In this document: in pieces, positions 1 to 13,600 of the stretch | Position numbering within the stretch: the stretch's first letter is position 1 | How the letters are laid out: the number at the start of each line of letters is the position of its first letter | Assembly (NCBI RefSeq): GCF_021869535.1 | Contig: NW_026262734.1 | Span: forward strand, 79,112,339-79,176,338 | Direction: 5' to 3' | DNA: 64,000 nt | Source of the DNA: Mytilus californianus | Taxonomy: Eukaryota; Mollusca; Bivalvia; Mytilida; Mytilidae | Made by a program: the position numbers and the translations under genes | The notes under the pieces: model-generated | Seen by the model: only the letters and a program-made list of their open reading frames with translations | Told to the model about the DNA's origin: nothing | The model's database searches: none

Positions 1-985
1 TATGTAACAACGAATTAGATTTTAGCGAGAGAAATGTGTGTATTACTGAAAAAAGTATTACACCAGGGTTTTCGATATCACAAACTTGTCAAAACATTTA
101 CTAAATTTTACATGTATCATCGGTACAATGACATCATTCGTAAATATAATTCAACCTGCTGACATCTTATACGTTCAGGTATTTCACATCCAATTTTTTA
201 ATGGTAATATTCTTTACAAAGCACAAAAATGTCGGCATTCACCTCAAAAGCTAACAAAACCTTTAAACCGACTTATTAAGAAGGGATATAGTTACGATAC
301 TGTTGTCAGGTCATTAAAGATTGCATATTTTGGCTTTAATATTGATTCACTTATAGGGTCTTTGCATCGGAAATAAACACATTTATTCTAAAACCAGTTT
401 TTGGCATGATACGGGTTATGTTCTTCTCATATATTTTATGAGGGTATAATACTAAACTCTAACGGGAAGGATTGTACTTGATATTCATATGATGAAGACA
501 TAATCTTTCAATCAGTTTAATTGGGGTCTGGAGCTGGCATGTCAGTAACTGCTAGTAGTCCTTTGTTAAGTTATGTATCATTGTCATTTTGTTTAGTTTC
601 TTTTGTTACCTATTCTGACATCGGACTCGGACTTCTTTTGAACTGAGTTTTACTGTCCGTAACGTTGTGGGTTTGTTTTTTCTACACTGGCTAAAGGTAT
701 AGGGGAGGGTAAAGATCTAAAAAAACCTGTTTAACCCCGCCGCATTTTTGCGCCTGTCCCAAGTCAGGAGCCTCTGGCCTTTGTTAGTCTAGAGTTTAGT
801 ATGATGTCCATTAGCACTGAACTAGTATACATTTTTTTAGGGGCCAGCTGAAGCACGCCTCCGGGTGCGGTAGTTTGTCGCTGCATTGAAGACCCATTGG
901 TGGCCTTCGGCTGTTGTCTGCTCTTTGGTCGGGTTGTTGTCTCTTTGACACATTCCCCATTTCCCATTCTCAATCTTATATACAG
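1..985 (+). repeat. Retroelement-derived repeat, copy 1
   Basis: A repeat with a short coding remnant at about 74-376 (ending GFNIDSLIGSLHRK, then a stop), followed by a long non-coding tail that ends near GACACATTCCCCATTTCCC. The same order, from TAGGGTCTTTGC through GACACATT, recurs at 4490-5150. An inverted partial copy lies at 37170-37350 and an inverted tail at 57990-58205. It looks like the 3' end of a retroelement with its 3' UTR, but no catalytic reverse-transcriptase motif lies inside the window part, so the class is an inference. Confidence 0.55.
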
Positions 986-1586
986 TAAAAAGGTAACTAG
1001 ATGATATATTCACCTTTAATGATGTAAAACTGCAAAACGATAACCAGATAACTAGAAAAAAAACCAATCAAGCATAGCCGATACATTTTCAAGGGCGTTC
1101 ACTCTTGATGCGACGTTAAGGGTTTATATTTTTCGTTTTTTCAATACCTTCATTGTTTATCTAAACATGTTAAACGTAGGGAAGCCTGTTTTGGTATTAA
1201 TAAATAAATATTTAAACGTGTACATTAAAAAACTGTCAAACATATTCAAAGTGCATGACATAACAACAACATACACACAATTGTTTCCCTTTTTTCAAGT
1301 GTATGCAATATACTTGCAACCCTTTACTTCCAGTCTGATCAATAAATCATTAAGTCGTTTTTAGTTTTTCGTCTCCATGAACGTTTGTGGGCTTTGTGTT
1401 GTTTCTTTATATTGCAAAATATTATTTCGTCATGTTTGTCTTAAGCAATTGTGTTGTCTATGGTCAAACTTTTGACTCATTGCCTTATTTATCCGCTCGC
1501 TATTTGTTTCCTCTTTTTACATGTCCTACTTTTACATACTTTACGTATTTTTAAACATTGGTCCTGATGAATTTTATATATTTTAG

Positions 1587-1628
1587 ATCAAGCATGATAA
1601 GTTGCTGGACTTGTTAAACTCCGCTGAG
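1587..1628 (+). CDS. Microexon 1 of BIR-like gene
   Basis: A 42-nt exon between TTTTAG and GTATGA, phase 0 at both ends, encoding IKHDKLLDLLNSAE. Its leucine spacing fits an amphipathic helix of two heptads. It belongs to a set of six similar tiny exons; the shared length, phase and splice sites are the main support. Confidence 0.5.
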
Positions 1629-4600
1629 GTATGAAATAAATATGTTCTAAGGCAAGACTAATACATCAGTTTCATATAATAATAGTTAGTAGCTAACTTA
1701 ATAACACCATGTTTTTTACATTTCCCAGACTGAAGGAAACTCGAATTTCCATTATTTTTATTTCAAGATCATGCCAATGAGTATATTGTCAATGCTTAGC
1801 GAAGAAAGACCTTGGATAGGACAATTTTCCATGTTTTAACTTGTAAATATATGTGTATCATGGTAATGTCAAATTTACCATTCTGATATTAAAATTTATG
1901 GTCGTCGTGTAATGGAAACAATGTAAATCATATCAACTTATGCATCGAGAACACATTTTATAAAAAGCAAGAACTTTCGCTTACGAGTACATTAATTCCA
2001 CCTAATTTTGAAATTCTGTTTAGATGCGTGAATTTCGCGTACAGACAATGGTGTTTGCTTCGAGTACATGTTATATATTTTAGTTTATGATGTTCGCATT
2101 TTTTTTTAGTTAAAGATTTGGTTATAAAAGAGATATATCATTTTATCATTTGAACTAAAAAAATCAAAGGTATCGTGTCTTATCTTTTCTGTTTTTGTTT
2201 GTATAGATTGAAGTCCTTTTAGTTCTGATAGCTCCTCAACTGTTTCGGTTGTTAAGCATGTTAAATATCTCTTCCATTCAAATATTCAGCTTCTAGTGAT
2301 TTTGATGAGTTGAATCCAGACAGCGCTACGGACGCATGACATTTTTTAAAACTTTGTCATATGTAGTGAACGATTTTGTTTTTATACTATCTTTTTACTT
2401 GTTGAAACCACAATGCTGTTTGACAAAACTAAGTTCGACTTATTGTTATTGCATTGAGTTACACACGTTTTACCATAAGTAATTCAGAAACTGTCGTTCG
2501 TCTTAGGCACAAAAGCTTCTCTCCGTTTTTCGTGGGGTTCTATGAAAGAACTAATGATGTTTTGAATTATTACCTTACCATCTTCTTTCCCCCGGTGTTA
2601 TTCTTTTTCAGTTAAGTGGTTGCAGCAATATTTTAAACACGCATTTCGAAATTTTTTATATGAATTAAACAGGATTGGTCTCAATATCGCAAAAATTAAA
2701 ATCGCATTTTACTCCAAAATGACAAAATCCCAATAATAATTGTACGCAATAATTTCTGAATTTACAGTATTTAAATGTTAATTCTTATTAATTTATGTCT
2801 TTCAGATCCCAACACACATGTGTAAAGAACTTTTTAATGAGTTTGAGGTATGTAAAAAGCTCTCAAATTACACCTGTTTATCTGTTTAATTATTTAAACA
2901 TAAATACCATAGAAGGTGTTATACCACCAAATAATAGTACGTCACATCCGATTGCATACGAAAATTGGTCGAAAAAAATATTCCCTTGAATTTGACAGTT
3001 GTAGGTAAATAATCCAACATTTCATTGCAGTAAAACAGATCTTGGTTATAAACACATATCTTGGGTATTTCAAAGTTCCATAATTTTTATTTGTGGTTTC
3101 TATAGAATATTTTATAAAACTTGAGGTTACATGGTTTCTAAAGCTTGTACACAGGTTAAAAAAGGGGAAACATTTGATTGGTTAACTTTCAGCGATAGTT
3201 ATTTTCTTATATGCAATGAAATGTAATATGAATTTGTTCTATAGAACTGGACAGGTTTAGCAAGCTATAATACCAGATTTAATCCACAATTTTTCACATA
3301 AGAATGTCTGTACCAAGCCAGGAATATGACGATTGTTTTCCATTCATTTGATGTGTTGAGCTTTGAGTTTTGCCATTCCATTAGGGACTTTCTGTGTGTT
3401 TTTTTGTTGTTTCACTTTTTTAAAGTTACCTTGAATGATTTATTCTTATTTAGTTTTTCAATGAGACATTTAAGTTAGGATGTGGTAGTATCAAATTGTT
3501 TCTTTTGACATGGTCATTTGTGTACGATTTCATTATAACTAGTTTTTGTCTTGTGTTTGTTCCTCAACAAATTTCGATTATATAATATACATAGCGGAAC
3601 CATAACAATGTTTTTACCTGTGTATAATATGACGTATTTTTTTTTCAAAGTTGATGATTTTCTGAAATTGTTTCGCATTTCACAGCGGTATAATACTCTT
3701 GCTTTAATTATTCATCCCTTAATTTATTTAACTTTGTATTTAGATTGTATCATAGATCAAATTTATTCGTTCAGTGTATGTTCATTTGTGTTACTACTTT
3801 TTTTGATTGAGTAAAGCCATTCCAATTGATATCTTATAGTGTGTTTTCTATGTTGTGATGTTACACTATTGTTTCAGAAAAGGGAGACGGTTTGGTACCA
3901 TTAAAACGTTTAATCCCGCTGCAATTGTTTGCACCTGTCCTAAGTCAGGAATCTGATGTTTAGTAGTTGTCGTTTGTTGATGTGGTTCATTAGTGTTTCT
4001 CGTTTCCCGTTTTTTATATAGATAAGACCGTTGGTTTACCGTTTGAATGGTTTTACACTAAAAGTCTAGTATTTTTTTTGGGCTCTTTATAGCTTGCTGT
4101 TTGATGTGAGCCAAGGCTCTGTGTTGAAGACCGTACCTTGACCTATAATGGTTTACTTGTATAACTTGTGACTTGGATGGAGAGTTGTCTAATTGGCACT
4201 CATACCACATCTTCCTATATCTATTAACAACTGGCATGTAATGTTCAGGTTTGTCTAGCTATCCATTAAGGTTTAGTTGTATATTCTTACTGTTTGTTTT
4301 TAAAGAAAGGTGTTTGTTTTATCAGGTATAAGGACTTTTGAATTCCTCTTTGATTAAGGTATTCTTTTTATTTTTTGTTTTTTTTTTTTGGGGGGGGGGG
4401 GGGGTTCTATAATTTGTTTTGGTAAGATGCACATTAAAAGCTTTACAGACCTCTAAACAGTATCGTTGTCAAGTAATTGAAGATGGATTTTTTGGAACTA
4501 ATATTGACTCACTCATAGGGTCTTTGCGACGGAAATAAACAAATCTATTATAAAACCAGTTATTGGCATACTACGGGTTATGTTCTTCAAGTATATCTTT

Positions 4601-7600
4601 TGATAGTATGATACTAAACACCTCACGGGAAGTATTGATACCTGATTTTCATATGATGAAGACATACTCTGTAAATCAGTATATAGAGGTCTTGAGCTGA
4701 CATGTAAGTAACTGACAGTAGTACGTTGTTAATTTGTGTTCTTCATGTTCATGTTGCTAAGTTTCTTCTGCTACCTTACTCAACATCGCACTCGGACATC
4801 ATTTAACATAAGTTTTACTGTGCGTATTGATGTGTTTTTTATTCCAAATTGGCTATAGGTATAGGTGGGGGGGGGGGGGGGGGCTTGAGATATCACTAAA
4901 CATGTTTAACCCCGTCTCAAGTTTGCGCCTGTTCCACGTCAGGGCCATGTAGCCTTTGTTGGTCTTATTTGTTTTTTTGATTTATTTATATGTTTCGGAG
5001 TTTAGTGTGACGTCTATTTTCGCTGAACTGGTTTACATTTTAAATTTGCCTGATGATGCCAACCGTTGGTGGCCTTCGGCTTCTGCTCCTTGGTCCGGTT
5101 GTTGCCACTTTGACACATTTCCTTTTTGCATATTCTATTTTATGTTTAATGAAAACCCTTAAATAAGACAATTGTCCTTGGTTAAGCAAGAAATCAAAGT
5201 TATACAGTGGTAGTGTCAAATTGACTGTTCCGAGATGAACAAAACTAAGAGCACATTGGAATGTAGGCTTGATGTTTACTTTCTTTACAGATGTGTGGAT
5301 CTCGGATATAACTAAAATTGTGTGCCTGGTTGTACCTTTTTTGTTATTATCGCTCTTTTACGAAATTTTCTTTTGATCTTGCCGACTGATAATTTTCTTT
5401 CTCAGCGAAGTCGAGTGATTTGAAAAATTATCGCTAAAAACTAAGGATGCACGCTCCGCTTGTCAATGAACAATGAACAACGTCGTCATAGGTAAAATAG
5501 CGATAAACAGATTATCATTGGTCATCTCAACTCGATTGCTTTTCTCAATTTTGCCGTATCGGCTCAAGCGAGAAAATCAATCTTGTTGAGATGACCAACG
5601 ATAATCTATAATTATATGTAAATTAAAGAAATGTCAAAATGACTATTTAATCATCTGAAATTCTAATTGTTTCAAGTAAAATATTTCTTATCCGGTGAGG
5701 TAAAGTTAGCGCATTTTAGTAATGAGTTGAACTAAAGAATCAAGTGTTTTATGTTTATATATTTGTATGACGAAACAATATATAGGGAACAATAATGTTG
5801 CATTGTAATGTTTAATTTGTAGTGACAACAATACTGTCAAAATTTTTCTTAATTTTTTCACGTCTGATTTTGACCTATCGCCGTTTGTGGATGCAGTGAG
5901 TGATTTTTCCCATTTATTGAGCAGAATCTGCCTATCTATTCAGAGCACAAGGGTTGCTGTCGTTTTTATTTCGATGTGGATCTTGTACCTCAATACATTG
6001 CTATTTGTCACGATTTTGATTCTGTGTGAATGTATTTTCTACCATGATACTCTATGTTTAAAAAGCCGTATGACATCCGCTTTTGCTATCTTCAAGTTTG
6101 CGTGGTCTCTCTAGATCTCTGTAAACCTCCTACAGAATTGAAAAAAAAAGGAATTAAGAAATTTGTTTCTTATGCACATGAATTAAACAAAATCATATAT
6201 TTTCAATTAAATATTGTTGAATTTTTGTCTTTCAGGTCTCTTTGGAAGAGTGTAGACAGATTTTTAGGAAATTAGTGGTATGTTCCGTGTTTTGATAATA
6301 CTCCTATTCGCCTGTTTTATTTTTAGATTAAAAATATCATATAGGGATCATAAATGTAGCGTTAGCTATTAACCATGCTAAAAGTATCTAGTATATTGAC
6401 TTGACGAGAAGATTTTTCAAAGACAGTTCCACTGATCATGCTGGTCGAAAAAAAAAAACACATCGAACAATATACCTCAAACGTGTAAACTCTTTTTTTG
6501 TGTACTGATTTGAAATGTCAACTCGCTGAACAATTACTAATCACGTATTCGTTGGTTTTATCAACTGATACTCGAATATTCGTCGGGACTTTAATGCAAC
6601 ACGGAAACACATACAGATACTTTACAGTTTCATGATTTTGTGGTTTTTAATTCAACGGACGAAAAACAACCATCATCATTAGTGTCTTAGACAAGGAATT
6701 ACACATTATGATTAATTACTCATTATCTACAAGTACTAGTTAAGTATTTGCAACTTTGTAAATTTAGTCTTGCAGACGAAACGCTTTGCTCTGACGGTAC
6801 CGATCACCGGAGTTCAACAAATTTGTGAGCGCTCAACACTCCTCTAACCTGAGAGAGTGACCTAACAGTACGACATAAGTACAAACTATATGATTGGTTG
6901 ATGATGTCATCAGATCGATACAGTAAAAAACATCAAACAAAAACTAAAACAGGACGTGGCATGGTACAAATCAATCACTCATCCATTACATAAACACAAA
7001 CAAAGTACAAATATAATAGAACATGCCGTTACTGACAACTAGTTCAACGTCAATAATAACTAATAAAAAATCATGAATGGAAGACTAAAATATCAATCAG
7101 TATACATCCAACATCAAGTGTATTTTGGACTCCAAATGATATAGTGTCACACTCGCTTTAGATATTTTGTAATTTAATAACAGGCATTTGACCCAGTTTG
7201 CATATAATTGATGTAAAACATTGTTTTTAAACATAGATTGAAACAAATCTAAAGTGTGAAAATAAAAAAAAGATGTTTATTTCGTTGATTGCTGTTAATG
7301 TGATTGCCATGAGACCTTTGCTTGTGTTGTCTTTTATCACCAATAGTCATAAGACCAATAAAGTTTTAGATATGTTTCCTTGGCTATGATATTTTCATAT
7401 AAACCTAGTTGAAACGCTGTCTGTGGTCGTTAATTCAAGAAAGTTATCAATTTTTTCGGGAATCTTCAAACTGTTTATGTCATTGTCCTAGTTGTTTATG
7501 GACGGCTTATGTGGTTAGCATTTCATGTATTTACTGATGTGTTTGTTTTTTCTAAGTGTTTGTAAATTAAACTTTTGAATTTCTTGGGGTCTTTGGAATC

Positions 7601-10600
7601 AGTCTATATCCTTGTGCTCGTTTGAAACATTCACGCCAAGTTTATCCTACATATTGATTACTACATTCAATTCATGAAATGTCATATGAAAAGTAGAGAG
7701 ACAAACACTTCTTATTAAGTGATGCAAAGTTAGCGCATTTTAGTTGTAACTTAAAATAAAGAATTAGATGTTTCAAATCTTGATCTAACTTTATGAAAGT
7801 GTATGACGTAACATAATACAATGCTAACTCTGAACCAACACAATACCGTTACAGTACATATATTGCCGTATTCTTCTTGCAATGAGTTCCGTAGTTTTTG
7901 TCACTGCTGAAGCGAATACTGCTTATCTTAGAGTACATTAATCCCACTCCCCCTAGTTTTTTCATCTTTTTCGACATGTTTTTTTTTCTGTTTTATAGAA
8001 CTGATAAATGTTTCTATTGCCCCCGTATTATCTTCTTTTCCCCGTTGTCTTTCGATTTTTAGTATAGCATTACAAAATAAATAATGACTTTTATTACTCT
8101 ATTTACATGTATATGAAACAGACAAATTCAATCGTACTTGAAAGGTTGGTCTTCATGAATTTGTGTTTTTCAGATCCTAAACAGCCTAACGTATAAACTT
8201 GGTTTCGATACCTATACTGAAAAGGTATGTAAAGTGTTCGGATACTACACCTATTCATCTGTTATATTATTAAACCATAAATGTCAACATTGTTATTGTT
8301 AATTCTGTGTTAGTTAAATTATTGTCAACATGAGCATGGGCTGAAAATGTACTTTTCTTTAAAGTAAATGATTTATTATACAGTAAAGCAAAGTTAGCGC
8401 ATTTCAGTCATAACTGGAACTAAACAATAAGATTAATTGAGTTTTTATCTTACTTTGTGAGTAAACGACGAAATATAATATAGGGAACGATGCTATTGCA
8501 TTGGAATTTTAAGTTTAAAACTGGTCCAGTCCTGGGAATGAGCTAAAAGAGAAGAAGTCCAACAGTACACTTTTTGTCAGAATGGGATCAAGCAATCAGG
8601 TTTCTGATAAAACGTAGAATCAAAAAGTTGAAACGTGAAATATTTGTAATCTCTTCTTGATGAATTTATACTCTTCTTCACATGGACAAAGCTTCAAATG
8701 ATATTGTGTTTGTATGTTAATCGTACTACTACGTGTGTCTTGTGATAGAATTCGGAATAAATGAGCGCCAACTGAAGGTAATCCCACGTACAGAAATATG
8801 TCATTTCACAAGGATGATATTTAAACGAATCATAAGTCCTTCATAGCTTCATAGTTTTGGTGGGGGTTGTGTTGCTTAGTCTTTAGATTTCTATGTTGTG
8901 TCTTGTGTACTATTATTTGTCTGTTTGTCTTCTTTTTTTTTTAGCCATGGCATTGTCAGTTTATTTTCAATCTATAAGTTTGACTGTCCCTTTGGTATCT
9001 TGCGCCCCTCTTTTGCAATGAACATACCATTCAACAGCAAACTTAGTGATCATTATAATTCAGTTTCCTATGAACAACATATTTTTTTTGATTTGAAGGA
9101 AGTCCTTTTCACAAATTGTTGACATTCCTATGGCAACGAACTCTGCGCCTACCGTTGCTGACCTCTTTTTACTTTCGTATGTCTCAGAGTTCATTCAGAT
9201 ACTTGTCAAAAACAAAAATATAAAGTAAAGCCAGATAATATAATGTACATTCAGATATATTGTCATTACTGATGATGTTCTTCCCATTGATTTTGCTAAT
9301 GCTAAATTTTCCAGTCATGTATCCTCTAGAGCTAGACATAAAAACAAAATACACATCTTCCTTCGACTAATTTTCAAAAACGTATAACTCGAATTTGACA
9401 TAAGTGGTCATATCAGTACTAGGATCTATGACAAACGATCGAGAGGACTTTAATTTTGAATTTATAAATTTCGCACACCTTAGCAGTTAAACACCAATTT
9501 CACTTGAATATATGGCAAATCCCTTTTCAAATTCATTTGGTAATTAAGAGCTTGCAGCTGTTATTCAGACTTTATAAAACGTCACCAGTGTCTGAACAGA
9601 ACGTTGATGAACCAGGGTTATGTCAGAGAAATGTTCGTCCCTTTTCTAAAAAAGTTCAACGAAAGATATCAAGATATTGTTGATAAATATTTTTTATGAA
9701 CTACACAAATAATACATAATGGTTCTAATGTATAGATTATAGGTACTGACGTTTTTAACCATTGAAGTGTTCCTTCAATTTGTCTATGTATATTTTTAAC
9801 ATTAACTGTTTAGTCCATTTTTGGTAATATTCTAATTGGTATGTCCAGGCTCTTATGCATTCCGCCATTGTTATTGTACTTTTGTGCTTTTGTGTATTCT
9901 TTTCTTTCATTTCTGCTGTTATTCTTTGTTTGTTGAGTGTCTTTATGATATTTAGTTTGTTGAAATATATAGCTGTTTTTTTTTTATAGTTATTAATATT
10001 ATAACACAATGTTGACTGCTGCATCCTAATTTTTAACCTTTTTACTTATTACATCTCTTTGTTATACTCACACTTTATTGTCAATTTACTGGAATTATAT
10101 TCGACTGGCAAACAAATGAGGAGTTTAGCTAGCTATAACACCATAATTAATCCCCCATTTTCTACATACGGAAATGCCTGTATTAAGAGTCAAGAATATG
10201 ACAGTTTCTTTAATGTGTTTGAGCTTTTAACTTTGCCATATGACTTTTATTTTGAATTTACCTTGGAGTCTCATAATTTGTTATTTTACTTTGTTCTTGA
10301 TTCTGACAATACTGAGCGCACAAGCTCCTCTCATGTTTTTTTCATTAGATTAATAAAACCTAGACTATTGCGTTCTCTCAGGTATTTTTTTTTTGTTGCT
10401 ACCTTTTCTGACACAGAGCGTTTTGTTGTATAGAACTGAAAGTATTCTCTATTGCCATCTTCTTAGCTTCTTTCACCACTTTTTTCATATTTCAGTAAAG
10501 CGCTAGCATCATTTATAAAAAGTATAATCACAAAAATACCGAACTCTACGATAATGATGAGTAAATGATGATATTATTTTCTCTATTCATATGAAATAAA

Positions 10601-13600
10601 ACAATTCCAAATTACTAATTGAAATATTCATGTTCATTATTTTGTGTCTTACAGATGCATATGGATTTGTTTGATACTGCAAAGGTTTGTATTGATTCTA
10701 CACATATTCATCTGTTTTAAATTTAGACCATACATACCTTATCTGGATAATGAACTTGTCCCTGGTTCATTGATCATAGCAATCAATATCTTTCATAATA
10801 ACTTTTTGGTCATTTCCGGGTAAATATTACACATGTTTTTCGATAATATACCTTAAATGAAATACTTCTTTTCATTAGACATCTAATTTTCAAGTTGTTG
10901 ATTCTGATGTACTGATATATCAATGTTTTTCGGTAAAACATTTCCATGGTTTGGTCATACATACCGATGGTTTAAGGATCTTAGTTCACATAAATATAAA
11001 CTCTGTGGTGTGGTATCCTGGGTGTATCCTGAACACATTAACTAAACTCTACTAATTTGCCATTGATACAAATCAATGTCTAAATAATGATTAAATCGGT
11101 ATTTGATTACACGCAGGCGAAAGTCAATGTTGACACTGCTTAGGACAAATGAACAAAAAAGTAAATATTAAGAAAAATGAACTGCATTTGAAATATTCTA
11201 GGAAATACCATATGTATGAAATAAAAGGATTATAGCATGATCAATAATTTGATACTTTTCTAATTTATTCGTCCAAAAATTCAAATATTTATCAGTTTTT
11301 AAAAGAACTAAATGAATTTACTACCCCTTTCAGACTCAATAAAATCATCACACACATCATGGACTTGAAATTGTCGTTCCTAAATAAGTTGACTCTTCAA
11401 GAAAAAATTAATAAATATGTGGTTGTTTGATTGTTTGATTGCTGTTTGCTTTTCGTTCAGTGGCAAATATATAATTATTGTTCAGGTTGAATACGATTAA
11501 TACTTGATATAATTAGAGGTTGATCATGGAAAGGTAATATTAACAATGTTACAAGAAAAAAGTCTACATTTGATAGGCTCAGAAATTAAGCCTTGCAATA
11601 GGCGAATGTGTTGCAGGCGTTCGTAACTGCATGGAGCGTTGCAAGAGACAACGTGTTTTACTCCAATTATAACAAGACGTAACTTGGAACTTATGCCTCC
11701 CACGCAGCCAGACGAAAGCCAAACTTTAGCAAAATATTATATTGCCGGTCGAAAGCAGACCAAGGCATTAACATATTCCTATACATAATTGAGTCTACTC
11801 ATAGAGTTTTTGATTATGTGATTACTTGGCCGTTTGGATAGTGATTATTTTATTATCAGACCAAATATTTCATGATTATTTGATAATCTACGACTGTTTT
11901 TTTTATTATTTGATTATCTTTTTTGAAAAAATATTGTATGATTTTGTAGTTATACGTATTATATTTGCAAAACATTTGTGATTATATGATTACTTTGATA
12001 CCCCAAAGATTGACCTCATAGTTAAACCGATGTATTTGATAAATTGATGGCAGCAATACCAAGAACAGAACACATAAACACATATATGTGCAGCTAATTT
12101 GATAGTGCATAGAAGTTTAAGATTGCATTAATGCTGCATTAACGAACAATTTATTTCCTTCTTTACTACGGAAAAAAAAGTACATCAAGTTAGAATAAAA
12201 AACATTTTTATAAGGGACCATCATTTATCTTTCTTGGGTTGGGTTAGATGTGCTTGGGGAAAGGGGAAGGTGTGTTTAAACAACACATTTAAAACATTTT
12301 GAAACCTCAATGTATACTTTATTTCATCTTCTCAACTATGTTTGATGGAAACAATAACATTTTTACTTCGATTCTAAAACAAACTCTTGTTTTTTTTTAA
12401 GAATTTGGAATCAAAATATGTATCAACAATAAAACATACGACTACAAAAGCGCGTGAATTGTTTCAAACTGATAAAGATAAGCAAAGCAATTCTGCAATG
12501 TTTAATACTATTCTATGTAACACAACTCTAACATGTAGTTTACACGTGTGAACAAATCTCCTGTTTAGTGCAAAAACCGGTGAACAGATGAGAACAAATT
12601 AAATGTTAAAACAGTGTACATCACATAAAACTTGAGTGATAAGAGGCTACAGTACACAACTTTTGATCTCAACACGACCTAAGTCATGAAACAAGTCATT
12701 GATTGACAACATACTTGTTACGATTAAAGGAGGTGTTTTCAACAAACGATCGGAATTACCATGGGAACCAACAGTGCACGCCTTCTTGTCAACTTATTTC
12801 ATTTTTGAGATAAAGCCGAATTCATGCTAGAACTTCTAATGAAGAACAAAAAAAAGAATGCAGTACCCCTTAACTTCACTTTCCGCTATTTAGACGAAGT
12901 ACTCTCACTAAATAAAGAAACATTTGGTAACGATGTCAACGTATCTATCTTATCGGATTTAAAATAAAGGATACAACAGATAAGTCAAGTCTGGCTTGTA
13001 TCTCGACTCACACTTAGAAATTGAAAATGAGGGTCGGTTGAAAACAAATCTTTACGACAAAAGAGATGATGTCAGCTTCCAATTGAGAAATTTCCAATTC
13101 TATGTAGCAACATTACAGAATCGCCTACATACGAGGTTTATATCTTCTAGAAGAGAGGGGCGAAAGATACCAGAGGGACAGTCAAGCTCATAGATCGAAA
13201 ATAAACTGACAACGCAATGGCTAAAAAATAAAAAGACCGACAGACAAATAATAGTACAAAAAAAACAACATAGAAAACTACAGACTGAGCAACACGAACC
13301 CCACCAAAAACTGGGGGTGATCTCAGGTGCTCCGGAAGGGTAAGCAGATCCTGCTCCACATGTGGCACCCGTCTAGTTGATACAATATTCCAGAGATTGT
13401 ATTTCCTTGATTGAGAATTACTGTTCCAAGTGTTGAAATATAAATTATCCTTTCATAAAATTTACTCGTATTGTCATCAGGCGTTGGTTGCATGTTATGG
13501 AATACCTATTTCACAGATGAAAACGGACATGTTTTCATTATCGTTACTACAATGCCGTCTCCTTTTCCTCGAATGTGACCGACTGAATTAGACATATTAC

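Noticed and set aside
2210-2252. Possible further microexon (ATTGAAGTCCTTTTAG... after TTTGTATAG)
   Set aside because: 41 nt breaks phase, the following GTTGTT is a poor donor, and the stretch looks like a common interspersed repeat.
10059-10433. 124-codon open frame as a gene
   Set aside because: It covers an interspersed family C repeat and has no recognisable domain.
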